A stretch of 16,378 nt of DNA from the NCBI GenBank assembly GCA_009927255.1, contig RFNJ01000116.1:1-16378 (forward strand). The letters are read 5' to 3'. This document shows positions 1-6,267 of this stretch, one piece after another; within the stretch, counting starts at the first letter, position 1, and the number at the start of each line of letters is the position of its first letter. A model generated the notes under the pieces. It searched no databases. It worked only from the letters and a program-made list of their open reading frames with translations, and was not told where the DNA came from. This DNA is from Pseudomonadota bacterium (GTDB taxonomy: Bacteria > Pseudomonadota > Alphaproteobacteria > UBA2136 > UBA6156). The position numbers and the translations under genes were made by a program.

Positions 1-66
1 CAAGCGGGTCAGCATTTGCGTCTGTGCAAATGCTGGGGCCCCGCTAGCTATCCGGCACCACCCGCG
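1..66 (+). repeat. Family A nested palindromic repeat, copy A1 (5' part cut by window edge)
   Basis: The inner stem pairs 10-19 with 26-35 (CAGCATTTGC / GCAAATGCTG, loop gtctgt). The middle stem pairs AGCGGG (3-8) with CCCGCT (40-45), and a G-rich bulge follows the inner stem on the 3' side. The 3' arm of the outer stem, TCCGGCAC, is at 51-58, and its 5' partner must lie before the window. The run from TATCCGGCAC through CCACCCGCGTCGCC is nearly identical to the end of copy A4 at 16357-16378. Its function is unknown. Confidence 0.75.
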
Positions 67-74
67 TCGCCCGC

Positions 75-115
75 TCTCCACAAAGCGCCCATCTAAAAAG
101 ACCGCCCGCCCTCAA
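75..115 (+). repeat. Family B repeat, degenerate 5' arm (copy B1)
   Basis: The stretch runs from CTCTCCACAAAGC through GACCGCCCGCCCTC to AAATGGCCTACA. It matches the left arm of the complete B copies near 13010-13054 and 14595-14634, with one or two changes in the arm (GCCCTCAAATGG against GTCCTCGAATGG). No matching right arm (GGCCATTCGGGGAC) follows, so this is a remnant. The leader CTCTCCACAAAGC recurs at 593-605 without the arm. Confidence 0.6.
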
Positions 116-238
116 ATGGCCTACATCAATCCAAATGCCAATAGTATACTTTACCTTGACAAACCAAACAAACCCAAGCAGAATACCCAAACCATGGGCA
201 TCCCGCCCACGGACATTCTCGTTTGGAGAAACGCAAAC

Positions 239-520
239 ATGCGTTACACACTGGCAGTTGCCATCTTCACCGGCGTTCTAGCGCTTGGCCTCCCCTTCGC
301 CGCAAAAGCGCAGGAAGCCAAAACCGAGGTCAAAAGGGTCACCTGCATCCAAGACCTCCCCAACCTCACTGGCTGGGAGAAGTTCAAGCTGGAGGCCCGC
401 TTGGCGGCGCGCAAAGCCGGCAACGCCACACGCAAAGCAACTGGCATTGCCACATTGCCCAACCCCTGCCTTGATGACCCCAACGACCCCAACACCCCCG
501 CCAACCTCGCCAAAAAATAA
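239..520 (+). CDS. Small secreted protein, 93 aa, unknown function
   Basis: I do not recognise the family. The chosen ATG at 239 has a good ribosome site (GGAGA about nine bases upstream) and opens directly into a signal peptide. An upstream in-frame ATG at 116 would put 41 polar residues before the signal and overlap repeat debris, so I reject it. Residues 1-24 are a typical Sec signal (Arg2, hydrophobic 4-20, AAKA before the cut at Gln25). The mature part is about 69 residues. It has two cysteines (Cys36 and Cys77) that could form one disulfide, a Lys/Arg/Ala-rich middle (49-69) likely to be helical, and a Pro/Asp/Asn-rich end. A strong terminator follows at 556-580, so it is probably a single-gene unit. 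Its periplasmic or extracellular location is inferred from the signal only. Confidence 0.65.
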   Translation: MRYTLAVAIFTGVLALGLPFAAKAQEAKTEVKRVTCIQDLPNLTGWEKFKLEARLAARKAGNATRKATGIATLPNPCLDDPNDPNTPANLAKK

Positions 521-555
521 CGGCGAGAAATCAGCGGGAGTTGGTCTAATTGCCG

Positions 556-580
556 GAAAGGCGCCCAAAAGGCGCCTTTC
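556..580 (+). terminator. Rho-independent terminator of the 93-aa secreted protein gene
   Basis: GAAAGGCGCC (556-565) pairs perfectly with GGCGCCTTTC (571-580) around a caaaa loop, and TTCT follows. It starts 36 bases after the stop codon. Confidence 0.8.
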
Positions 581-882
581 TTCTATCCCCCCCCTCTCCA
601 CAAAGCACCCAACTAAAAATACCCTCCATATCCAACAACCCACCCACCCATAAAAAATACAAAACAAAATCCAAATCAAATCAATAAACTAAACAATGGC
701 ATACATTCAACCAGCAATATCACCCATCCCCCTAACCGCGCCCGAACATTCCGTTAATCCCTGCATCCGTGCATCCCTTAATCCGCCTTTTCCCTCCAAA
801 CCACCCAAAAACCCCACCAAATCACCACCTACCCCCAACCTCCAACCATTTCAACATCTTGCTGCCTAAAAATCAGGCAGAC

Positions 883-911
883 ATCCATTCCACGTGAATC
901 CATTCCACGTG
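883..911. repeat. Tandem 14-base direct repeat containing CACGTG
   Basis: ATCCATTCCACGTG occurs at 883-896 and again, one base later, at 898-911. Both copies are identical. No gene start lies close by, so a regulatory role is not supported. Confidence 0.7.
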
Positions 912-1240
912 CCCGTGAAAATCCACCCATCTACCAGCGTTCCATGCTTCGAAAGGCCATCACCCCACCCGTCAAACCAAACCAAGCTCCACAGCTTCAC
1001 GTTTTTGTCACCTGTCCGGCGCCGCAACCAATCCGCACCCAAAAAACACCCCAAAACCACTTTCAGCCACACCAAAAACCACTCATTTTTTTCTAAAATT
1101 GACGTTCCACAAACCCCAAATTCATTCCATAAAAACCCCACATTTCCGCCACGTGATAAGTTAGTAAGCACTTACCCAAAATTCATTCTCATCTTTTCAA
1201 AGGCTTAAACACACCACTATGTTGCGCTGCACAATGCCTC

Positions 1241-1257
1241 TAAAAAGCACAATGCTT
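1241..1257 (-). terminator. Likely weak terminator of hemW
   Basis: Read on the minus strand, AAGCA-ttg-TGCTT is followed by TTTA. It lies about 33 bases past the hemW stop. The stem is only 5 bp. Confidence 0.45.
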
Positions 1258-1289
1258 AATTCTTAACCATGTAAAACCCATCAAAAACA

Positions 1290-2519
1290 TCAATTTAATT
1301 GTGGCTCAATAAACACATGGGGTCGTTTTTGGTATTCACTTTCTGGTAGCCGCCGTAAAATCCTCCCCAGCACCCCATCCAGCCGTGCCCATCCCGCGTG
1401 GCTTAGCTGTATACGCCCCTGGCGGCGCTGCAAAATCCCTTTTTCTTCCAAACGTCGCAATTCCGCCAAATCTACCGCGTGCTCCCATTCGCCCGCAGCA
1501 GCGTTTTTTTGCAACCAAGCTTCGTCAACACCTTCACGTAGCCGTAAACCTAAAAATAACGCCTCCTGAATGCCTCTGGCGCCATCAATCTCTTTCCACT
1601 CGGCGAACATCTCACCATTTGCACAATTTTTCAGCAAATACCCCTCCGGCTGCCGCACCACCGCCGTCGCCACCCGCTTCCCATCCGCCAACCTCACTCG
1701 CCCATGCGCTCCCGCCCCCACACCCAGATAGTCACCATACCGCCACACGTGCAAATTATGCGCACAAGCCATCACCCCATGTTTTGCTTGGCGAGCAAAG
1801 TTCGAAATCTCGTAGTTCACATACCCCGCTGCCTCCAAAACGCGCAGCGTCGTGTCAAAAAAATCAGCCTCGCTATCGCTGTCAATCGGCTGCCAGGCTC
1901 CACGTTTCACCGCGCTGTAAAACGCCGTGTTCTTTTCCACCGTCAATTGGTAGGCACTCAGGTGCGCCAGCCCCATCGCCGCCAGCCGCCCCAGCAACGC
2001 CTCCCAGCCCGCCAAATCTTGCCCCGGCAACCCATACATCACATCAGCATTTACATTGCTAAAAACGCTCTGCGCCGCTTCCAGCGTGCCCAGCGCCTCC
2101 CCCACGCTATGCTCCCGCCCCAAAAACCCCAAATGCGCCGCTTCAAGGCCCTGAATCCCCACACTCACCCGATTCACCCCCACCGCCCGCAGCCCCTCAA
2201 ACAACGCTAAACTGCTGCTGGTCGGGTTACACTCCACCGTAATCTCCGCTTGCTCCAACCCCCGTCCCAACGGTGCCACCGCCGCTAAAATCCGCGCAAT
2301 GCTCGCTGGCCGCATCAGGCTCGGCGTCCCCCCACCAAAAAACACACTCACCAACCGCCGCTCGCCCAATCCCTGCGCTCGCCACCAAGCCAATTCCGCA
2401 CAAACCGCCGCCACATACTCCTCCTCCCGCGGCATCCCAGCATGGCTGTTAAAATCGCAATACGGGCACTTAGCCTTACACCAAGGCCAATGCACATAAA
2501 TGGCTAAATCGTTGCGCAA
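1290..2519 (-). CDS. hemW: HemW, radical SAM heme chaperone (coproporphyrinogen III oxidase-like)
   Basis: HemW is a cytoplasmic radical SAM protein of the HemN family that binds heme and is thought to deliver it to respiratory enzymes. The conserved CxxxCxxC cluster motif is present as CKAKCPYCDF just after IYVHWPW, and FFGGGTPSLM is the family's GGGTPS motif. A HemN-type C-terminal domain follows. The reading frame extends back to an ATG at 2570, but that start lies inside repeat A2 and has no ribosome site. I prefer the TTG at 2519 because AGGTGG sits four bases before it and it places the protein start (RNDLAIYVHWPWC) where the family normally begins, giving 409 residues. In alphaproteobacteria hemW usually follows rdgB directly. 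Here tRNA genes and repeats lie between them. Confidence 0.92.
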   Translation of the reverse strand: MRNDLAIYVHWPWCKAKCPYCDFNSHAGMPREEEYVAAVCAELAWWRAQGLGERRLVSVFFGGGTPSLMRPASIARILAAVAPLGRGLEQAEITVECNPTSSSLALFEGLRAVGVNRVSVGIQGLEAAHLGFLGREHSVGEALGTLEAAQSVFSNVNADVMYGLPGQDLAGWEALLGRLAAMGLAHLSAYQLTVEKNTAFYSAVKRGAWQPIDSDSEADFFDTTLRVLEAAGYVNYEISNFARQAKHGVMACAHNLHVWRYGDYLGVGAGAHGRVRLADGKRVATAVVRQPEGYLLKNCANGEMFAEWKEIDGARGIQEALFLGLRLREGVDEAWLQKNAAAGEWEHAVDLAELRRLEEKGILQRRQGRIQLSHAGWARLDGVLGRILRRLPESEYQKRPHVFIEPQLN

Positions 2520-2553
2520 GAAACCACCTAACACATTGTTAAAATCAACCACG

Positions 2554-2628
2554 GTGTCACCCCGGGGCATGGCTGGGCCAATTTTGTCCTACACAAAATT
2601 GGGGTGCTCAGCCTGAGCCCGGGGTTAC
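2554..2628 (+). repeat. Family A nested palindromic repeat, copy A2
   Basis: The outer stem pairs ACCCCGGG (2559-2566) with CCCGGGGT (2618-2625), and GTC/TAC extends it with one mismatch. The middle stem pairs GGCTGGGC (2571-2578) with GCTCAGCC (2606-2613), including one G-T pair. The inner stem pairs CAATTTTGT (2579-2587) with ACAAAATTG (2593-2601) around cctac. GGGT (2602-2605) is unpaired on the 3' side. The element fills the space upstream of hemW and is followed by A/T-rich spacer up to the tRNA-Leu 3' end. Confidence 0.85.
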
Positions 2629-2684
2629 ATCTTATTTTACAAAGTGACAACAAGTAAAAATCAACAGCTTTCAGCCAAAAAAGT

Positions 2685-2769
2685 TGGTGCCCAGAAGAGG
2701 ACTCGAACCTCCACAGTGTTACCCACCAGAACCTGAATCTGGCGCGTCTACCAATTCCGCCATCTGGGC
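2685..2769 (-). tRNA. tRNA-Leu (anticodon CAG)
   Basis: The gene reads 5'-GCCCAGA ... TCTGGGC-A-CCA-3' on the minus strand. The 7-bp acceptor stem (2763-2769 with 2689-2695) is perfect. The D arm is GGCGGAATTGGTAGACGC. The anticodon arm is CCAGA-TTCAGGT-TCTGG, giving CAG. There is a long class II variable arm (GTGGGTAACACTGT) and a T arm with GGTTCGAGTCC. The 3' CCA is encoded (2685-2687). The total of 85 nt is normal for tRNA-Leu. Confidence 0.97.
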
Positions 2770-3006
2770 ACAGTATCGTCTTCGTATTTTACTTCTATGG
2801 CCAGCTGTCGGGGTCTCCGCTTACGCTTCGGCTCCGCCATCTGGGCATCTATCGTGCTTACGCTTAGGTTTCATGGCACATAGCCACGCGCAAGCAATTA
2901 GGCTATCTCCCATCAGCTGTCAATCATTTCTAAACCCAATTGACATCCACCCCCATCCTGTGCAACTTGCCAACGCTCACCGCCACACAAAGCGTGGGCA
3001 AAAAGT
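2770..3006. other. Spacer between convergent tRNA genes with a copied tRNA-Leu 5' fragment
   Basis: TCCGCCATCTGGGCA, the first 14 bases of tRNA-Leu plus one flanking base (2756-2770), recurs exactly at 2833-2847. Both copies are followed within four bases by ATCGT. GCTTACGCTT also occurs twice, at 2819-2828 and 2856-2865. No full second tRNA and no coding gene are visible. Confidence 0.65.
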
Positions 3007-3081
3007 TGGGGAGTCGCCAAGTGGTAAGGCAGCTGGTTTTGGTCCAGCCATTCGAGGGTTCGAATCCTTCCTCCCCAGCCA
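3007..3081 (+). tRNA. tRNA-Gln (anticodon TTG)
   Basis: The acceptor stem TGGGGAG/CTCCCCA is perfect (3007-3013 with 3071-3077), with discriminator G (3078) and encoded CCA (3079-3081). The anticodon arm is GCTGG-TTTTGGT-CCAGC, giving TTG. The T arm is GAGGGTTCGAATCCTTC. The gene is 75 nt long and faces the tRNA-Leu gene. Confidence 0.97.
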
Positions 3082-3086
3082 CGGTT

Positions 3087-3140
3087 TTTTGCTAAAAATC
3101 CCAAGGGTTCCGCCAGGAATCCTTGGGATTTTTAGCAAAA
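3087..3140. repeat. 54-base near-perfect palindrome after tRNA-Gln
   Basis: Positions 3087-3106 pair perfectly with 3121-3140 (20 bp, TTTTGCTAAAAATC... / ...GATTTTTAGCAAAA). Inside, TTCC (3108-3111) pairs with GGAA (3116-3119) around gcca, separated by one G-T. The whole is a stem of about 25 bp. It starts six bases after the tRNA-Gln CCA and could end transcription from either side, since A/T tracts occur on both strands. The length is unusual for a simple terminator. Confidence 0.8.
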
Positions 3141-3246
3141 ACTGGGTTGAGTTGAAGCCATTTGAACTGCGCCCTACTTGGCGCCGTTCGAAAAACATAC
3201 CCGGAGGGGCATGTTTAAAAGGCCGTAGGCCTTAATCCTTCCCACT
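3141..3246. repeat. Tandem three-hairpin element, unit 1
   Basis: The unit starts with ACTGGGTTGAGTTGAAGC and ends with AATCCTTCCCA. It contains three hairpins. GCGCC (3169-3173) pairs with GGCGC (3180-3184). AAACAT plus CCC (3193-3202) pairs with GGG plus ATGTTT (3206-3216) around gga. AAGGCC (3219-3224) pairs with GGCCTT (3228-3233) around gta. The same order, with changed but still paired stems, occurs in unit 2, 156 bases on. Read on the minus strand it contains GTTCAAAT, a tRNA T-loop-like motif, but no cloverleaf can be built. Confidence 0.7.
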
Positions 3247-3261
3247 CGAATATTCAATCAA

Positions 3262-3290
3262 AACAAGCCCCCGCAGGGGGTCTGTTTTTA
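3262..3290. terminator. Terminator-like hairpin between units 1 and 2
   Basis: CCCCC (3268-3272) pairs with GGGGG (3276-3280) around gca, with AACA/TGTT pairing further out. TTTTT follows on + and CTTGTTTT on minus, so it may act in either direction. Confidence 0.7.
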
Positions 3291-3297
3291 TCGAAAA

Positions 3298-3400
3298 ACT
3301 GCGGGAGTTGAAGCGATTTGAACTGGCGCCCTCGCGCCGTTCGACAAACACCCCCGGAGGGGAGTGTTTGAGCGGCTTCTTAGCCGCAATCCTTCCCCCA
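3298..3400. repeat. Tandem three-hairpin element, unit 2
   Basis: The unit has the same layout as unit 1: ACTGCGGGAGTTGAAGC at the start and AATCCTTCCCCC at the end. GGCGC (3325-3329) pairs with GCGCC (3334-3338). AAACAC plus CCCC (3346-3355) pairs with GGGG plus GTGTTT (3359-3369) around gga. GCGGC (3372-3376) pairs with GCCGC (3383-3387). A third partial start, ACTGAAGGAGTTGAAAG, lies at 3443-3459 just outside rdgB. Confidence 0.7.
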
Positions 3401-3413
3401 CAAAACCCCAACC

Positions 3414-3440
3414 AAAAAACCCCCGTAAGGGGTTTTCTTA
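3414..3440 (-). terminator. Rho-independent terminator of rdgB and its operon
   Basis: On the minus strand AAAACCCC-ttac-GGGGGTTTT runs into a T tract, 26 bases past the rdgB stop codon. It is probably the end of the unit that contains the phosphatase and rdgB. Confidence 0.75.
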
Positions 3441-3465
3441 AAACTGAAGGAGTTGAAAGTATTTC

Positions 3466-4056
3466 TTAGCCACCATCCATCCCCCATTCCACCACCATCC
3501 CCGCCGCCACCGCCCGATTTGAATATTGATTCTTCAATTCCACCCCCAATTCCGCATTGGTCGGCCCAAATTCATCACTGCGCGGCCCCCAGGATGGCAC
3601 AAAAACCGGATCATACCCAAACCCATCCGTCCCCCGCAATTCCAACGCAATAACCCCCTCCACCCGTGCCTCAAACAGCTTGGTCGGCAGCCCCGGCCGC
3701 GCCAACGCCAACACACACAAAAAATATGCTTGCCGCTGGCCAACCGGCACATCTCTCATCGCCGCAACCAAAGCCGCCGGACCACCAAAATGCGCCGTGT
3801 CCACCCCCGGCTTGCCCCCCAACGCCGCCACAAACAAACCGCTGTCATCCGCCAATCCCCACGCATCAGGATGCTCCGCGCAAGCCGCCTCCGCCTTCAA
3901 AATCGCATTGCCCGCGCAGGTGCCACCCTCCTCGGCCCGCAGTTCCCGCACCGGCGGCGCCCACCCCACCAAATCCCATCCCAAGGGAGCCAACAAAGCC
4001 GACAATTCCCGCACCTTCCCCGCATTCCCCGTCGCCAAAATCACTCGCTGCCCCAT
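3466..4056 (-). CDS. rdgB: RdgB/HAM1 non-canonical purine NTP pyrophosphatase
   Basis: Enzymes of this family hydrolyse XTP, ITP and dITP to monophosphates and so keep deaminated purines out of nucleic acids. The 196-residue length is normal. Visible motifs are ATGNAGKVREL (8-18), GLADDSGLFVAALGGKPGV (67-84) with the acidic metal and base-contact residues, and GTDGFGYDPVF (142-152). Near the C terminus the usual Ser-His-Arg signature reads Ser179-Asn180-Arg181, so the conserved histidine that contacts the base is replaced. The preceding stretch (DEFGPTNAELGVELKNQ) is also looser than usual. The start codon lies one base after the stop of the upstream phosphatase gene, so translation is probably coupled. 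The fold is secure. Full activity is less certain. Confidence 0.93.
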   Translation of the reverse strand: MGQRVILATGNAGKVRELSALLAPLGWDLVGWAPPVRELRAEEGGTCAGNAILKAEAACAEHPDAWGLADDSGLFVAALGGKPGVDTAHFGGPAALVAAMRDVPVGQRQAYFLCVLALARPGLPTKLFEARVEGVIALELRGTDGFGYDPVFVPSWGPRSDEFGPTNAELGVELKNQYSNRAVAAGMVVEWGMDGG

Positions 4057-4057
4057 G

Positions 4058-4645
4058 CTATTCTCGCTCCATTCTCAACATCTTTCCAACGTCTTTCGCA
4101 GCCCCAGAAATCACCACCTCCACCCACGCACAATCCCCCACCTCGCGCAGCTCCCCAAGTTGCAAAATCTCTCTAAACAATACCCGCATCCCACCGCCAT
4201 GCCACACCACCGCCACACAATCATCTTTGCCATCTATAACACGCTGTATTTCCTCACGAACACGCGTCACAAAATCGCCATAACTCTCCGCCCCCGGCAT
4301 GGTAAAAAGCCGGTCTTTCAGCGCCGCAACTTCAGCCGGAAAACGCGCCGCCGCCTCAGCCTTCACCATGCCACTCAGCGCCCCATATTGGTTGCGCTCA
4401 CGCAAGTTTTCGCGCACCTCCACAGGGCAACCAACTCGCTGCGCCAAAGCCTCGGCAGTCTGCCGCGCGCGCTGCAGTGGGCTACTCAAAACCCGCCCAA
4501 TTCCCGCACCCGCCAATTCCTCCACCAGCGCCGCCACCTGCCGCTCCCCCGTGACCGAAAGAGCATCATCATAAGTTCCCCCAAATCGCCCCTCCACATC
4601 CCCCGTGGTCTCCCCATGCCGAATAAAAATCACCCGCCGAATCAT
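4058..4645 (-). CDS. Histidine phosphatase family protein (phosphoglycerate-mutase-like)
   Basis: This is a 195-residue branch-1 histidine phosphatase. The catalytic motif is IRHGET (8-13), with His10 the expected phospho-acceptor. SSPLQRARQTAEAL (54-67) supplies the second conserved arginine, and His149 in VVWHGGG is the second catalytic histidine. A conserved acid is likely Glu83 in LRERNQYGALSG. The family includes cofactor-dependent phosphoglycerate mutases, alpha-ribazole phosphatases (CobC) and broad phosphatases. The short length argues against a true glycolytic mutase, and the substrate cannot be told. GAGGAG lies seven bases before the ATG. It sits between the NIF3-like gene and rdgB, one base from the latter. 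That is an unusual insertion into the rph-rdgB-hemW order and suggests a housecleaning or nucleotide-related role. Confidence 0.9.
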   Translation of the reverse strand: MIRRVIFIRHGETTGDVEGRFGGTYDDALSVTGERQVAALVEELAGAGIGRVLSSPLQRARQTAEALAQRVGCPVEVRENLRERNQYGALSGMVKAEAAARFPAEVAALKDRLFTMPGAESYGDFVTRVREEIQRVIDGKDDCVAVVWHGGGMRVLFREILQLGELREVGDCAWVEVVISGAAKDVGKMLRMERE

Positions 4646-4693
4646 CTAAAATCTCCTCATATAAACATTCATTTAGTCATGTAAGCTGTTTGC

Positions 4694-5020
4694 CTAAGTC
4701 CCACCTATATCCACCAAATCATAAATATCAAAAGCCACCTCATCATAGGGGTGAACCCGCCGCATTGCCGTCACAACATCGCGCAATTTTGCCTTCTCCA
4801 CCACCACTTCAATCCGCTCTTCTTCGGCCTCGCCAAATTCGCCCGTGCTGCCAATAAAAGGTTGGCTATTGGCACCTGCCCGATACCGCCCAACCCCCCG
4901 GCTTGAAAACGAACAATGCGAGTAATTCCCAATCACGCCCGCCCCCGCCTCCCCCAGCGCCGCGCGTACCACATCCGCATGGCTCAACGGAACAAAAACA
5001 ACCAACTTTACATTCGCCAT
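4694..5020 (-). CDS. NIF3/YqfO-type PII-like domain protein, 108 aa
   Basis: This stand-alone domain resembles the PII/CutA-like insert of YqfO/NIF3 proteins. Diagnostic stretches are KLVVFVPLSHADVVRAALGEAGAG at the N terminus (split here by a conserved G), IGNYSHCSFSSRGVGRY, and a C-terminal RRVHPYDEVAFDIYDL. The frame reaches back to an ATG at 5044, but AAGGAG lies nine bases before the ATG at 5020 and overlaps the earlier codons, so I choose 5020. Such single-domain proteins are trimeric in known structures, and their biochemical role is not established. A palindrome TAAGCGCTTA lies upstream at 5156-5165. The phosphatase gene follows after 48 bases, so they may be co-transcribed. Confidence 0.88.
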   Translation of the reverse strand: MANVKLVVFVPLSHADVVRAALGEAGAGVIGNYSHCSFSSRGVGRYRAGANSQPFIGSTGEFGEAEEERIEVVVEKAKLRDVVTAMRRVHPYDEVAFDIYDLVDIGGT

Positions 5021-5150
5021 CTCAAACATCTCCTTTGCATTCACGTTTTCTCAAAACCACACCAGAAACATCCCCTGTTCCACGTGCACCACACGTCAAG
5101 CCAAATCGCAAATTCAATATTTTACCCCTAACCCCCTGTGACATCCAAAA

Positions 5151-5166
5151 GTAAGTAAGCGCTTAT
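5151..5166. promoter_or_regulatory. Palindrome upstream of the NIF3-like gene, possible operator
   Basis: TAAGCGCTTA (5156-5165) is a perfect 10-base palindrome preceded by GTAAG. Related sequences are at 1164-1175 (GTAAG-CA-CTTAC) and 6068-6097 (upstream of rph). It lies in the 192-base gap between rph and the NIF3-like gene, so it may mark a separate promoter. No regulator is identified. Confidence 0.35.
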
Positions 5167-5212
5167 AATACCAAAAAACAGCAAAATCACCCCCCAAACA
5201 TAAACCCCAATA

Positions 5213-5959
5213 TTAAACCAAGCTCGCCTCAATCACCTCACGCTGTAACTGGAACAACTCCTGAATCCCCTTCTCAGCCAGCCGCTGCATCTCGCCCACC
5301 TCGGCAGCCGTCACGGGGCGCTGCTCGCCACTCACTTGCACCTCCACCCAATGCCCCCCGCTGCTCATCACAAAGTTGCCATCGGCCAATGTGCTGGAAT
5401 CCTCAACATAATCCATGTCCAGCATCACCCCCTCAGTCCCCACCCCGCAGCTAATCGCCGCCACCTGCTCACGCAAAACCTTGCCACGCAACTTGCCCGC
5501 CTTCTCCAGCCCCGCCAACGCCAAGGCAAGTGCTACATAAGACCCTGTAATTGCAGCAGTTCTTGTCCCACCATCCGCCACCAGCACATCACAGTCCAGC
5601 CAAATGGTCTTGCCCTCCAAGGGCTTCAAGTCGCACACCGCCCGAATCGCCCGCCCTACAAGCCTTTGAATTTCAATGGTTCTTCCCTCTTGTTTGCCCC
5701 GCGTCGCCTCACGGTCTTTGCGTTCACCAGTCGCACGCGGCAACATGCCATATTCAGCTGTGACCCATCCGCCAAGTTCTTTGTTACTTTTGCCACTCGC
5801 CCGCATCCATTGCGGCAGCTTCTCCTGCACGCTGGCCGTGCAAAGCACTTCGGTCATCCCAAATTTCACAATGCAACTGCCCTCGGCATGCGGATTAACC
5901 CCCGTGGTAATCGCCACATTTCGCAAAGCATCCAGTGCCCGTCCATTCAATCTGCCCAT
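5213..5959 (-). CDS. rph: Ribonuclease PH
   Basis: RNase PH is a phosphate-dependent 3'-to-5' exoribonuclease that trims tRNA precursors in the cytoplasm and forms a hexameric ring. The 248-residue length is close to the usual of about 240. Family motifs in order are the N-terminal LRNVAITTGVNPHAEGS region, GWVTAEYGMLPRAT (64-77), GRTIEIQRLVGRAIRA (92-107), and DCDVLVADGGTRTAAITG (122-139) with phosphate-binding residues. DMDYVEDS (171-178) carries the active-site aspartate. GAGGAG lies nine bases before the ATG. It heads the rph to rdgB minus-strand group, as in many alphaproteobacteria. The 308-base upstream region contains GTAAG/CTTAC inverted motifs. Confidence 0.97.
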   Translation of the reverse strand: MGRLNGRALDALRNVAITTGVNPHAEGSCIVKFGMTEVLCTASVQEKLPQWMRASGKSNKELGGWVTAEYGMLPRATGERKDREATRGKQEGRTIEIQRLVGRAIRAVCDLKPLEGKTIWLDCDVLVADGGTRTAAITGSYVALALALAGLEKAGKLRGKVLREQVAAISCGVGTEGVMLDMDYVEDSSTLADGNFVMSSGGHWVEVQVSGEQRPVTAAEVGEMQRLAEKGIQELFQLQREVIEASLV

Positions 5960-6267
5960 AAATTAAGCTCCTCTTTCCTGTTTATAATCACTTTTACCAT
6001 CTTAAAATCTCTACTCAAGGCAATTTATCCAAAACCACTTTTAAACCACGCACAGGCGGAAATTTAGGTAAGTAGTTACCAACCGCTTACTTTTACCTCA
6101 CATTGCCTCCCCACCTCATCGCCGACCCATAACAAAACCAATGCTTTGTCCACCAATCCCCACCCAAAGGTCGTACCATCTCCACCCCAACCCCACCCAA
6201 AATCCACCCTAAATCGTTACCAAAACAGCGCAGCATAATTATCACAAATGCCATATTGCCAGATGCG
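5960..6267. other. Intergenic region between rph and bcp
   Basis: No gene is seen. The rph promoter must lie here. GTAAGTAGTTACC and CGCTTACTTTTACC (6068-6097) form an inverted pair around about ten bases, about 110 bases upstream of the rph start. TAAGTAGTTAC is repeated at 15830-15840. Open frames in this stretch are shadows without start or domain support. Confidence 0.5.

Larger units (their letters stand above)
581..1289. other. Gene-free stretch of about 0.7 kb
   Basis: The sequence is A- and C-rich with little coding signal. The one open frame (894-1208, +) has no recognisable domain and a composition that simply follows the local bias. The stretch contains a second copy of the family B leader (593-619), a tandem 14-base repeat ATCCATTCCACGTG at 883-896 and 898-911, a small hairpin CTGCCT/AGGCAG (862-880) without a T tract, a palindrome GTAAG-CA-CTTAC (1164-1175), and the likely hemW terminator (1241-1257). 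Confidence 0.6.

Noticed and set aside
894..1208. Open frame of 104 aa on + in the gene-free stretch
   Set aside because: It is Pro/His/Ser/Lys-rich as expected from C/A-rich DNA, has no ribosome site or domain, and runs through repeats.
2520..2570. ATG at 2570 as the hemW start
   Set aside because: It lies inside repeat A2, lacks a ribosome site and adds 17 residues not typical of the family. TTG at 2519 has AGGTGG at good spacing.
2684..3235. Long + frame across both tRNA genes
   Set aside because: It overlaps two certain tRNAs and the palindrome, so it is a chance frame.
3141..3400. The three-hairpin units as functional tRNAs
   Set aside because: The GTTCAAAT motif on the minus strand is T-loop-like, but neither the T stem nor a 7-bp acceptor stem can be paired properly, and no anticodon arm is formed.
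3557..4684. Long + strand frames opposite rdgB and the phosphatase
   Set aside because: They are shadows produced by the C-rich strand. The minus-strand genes carry clear family motifs.
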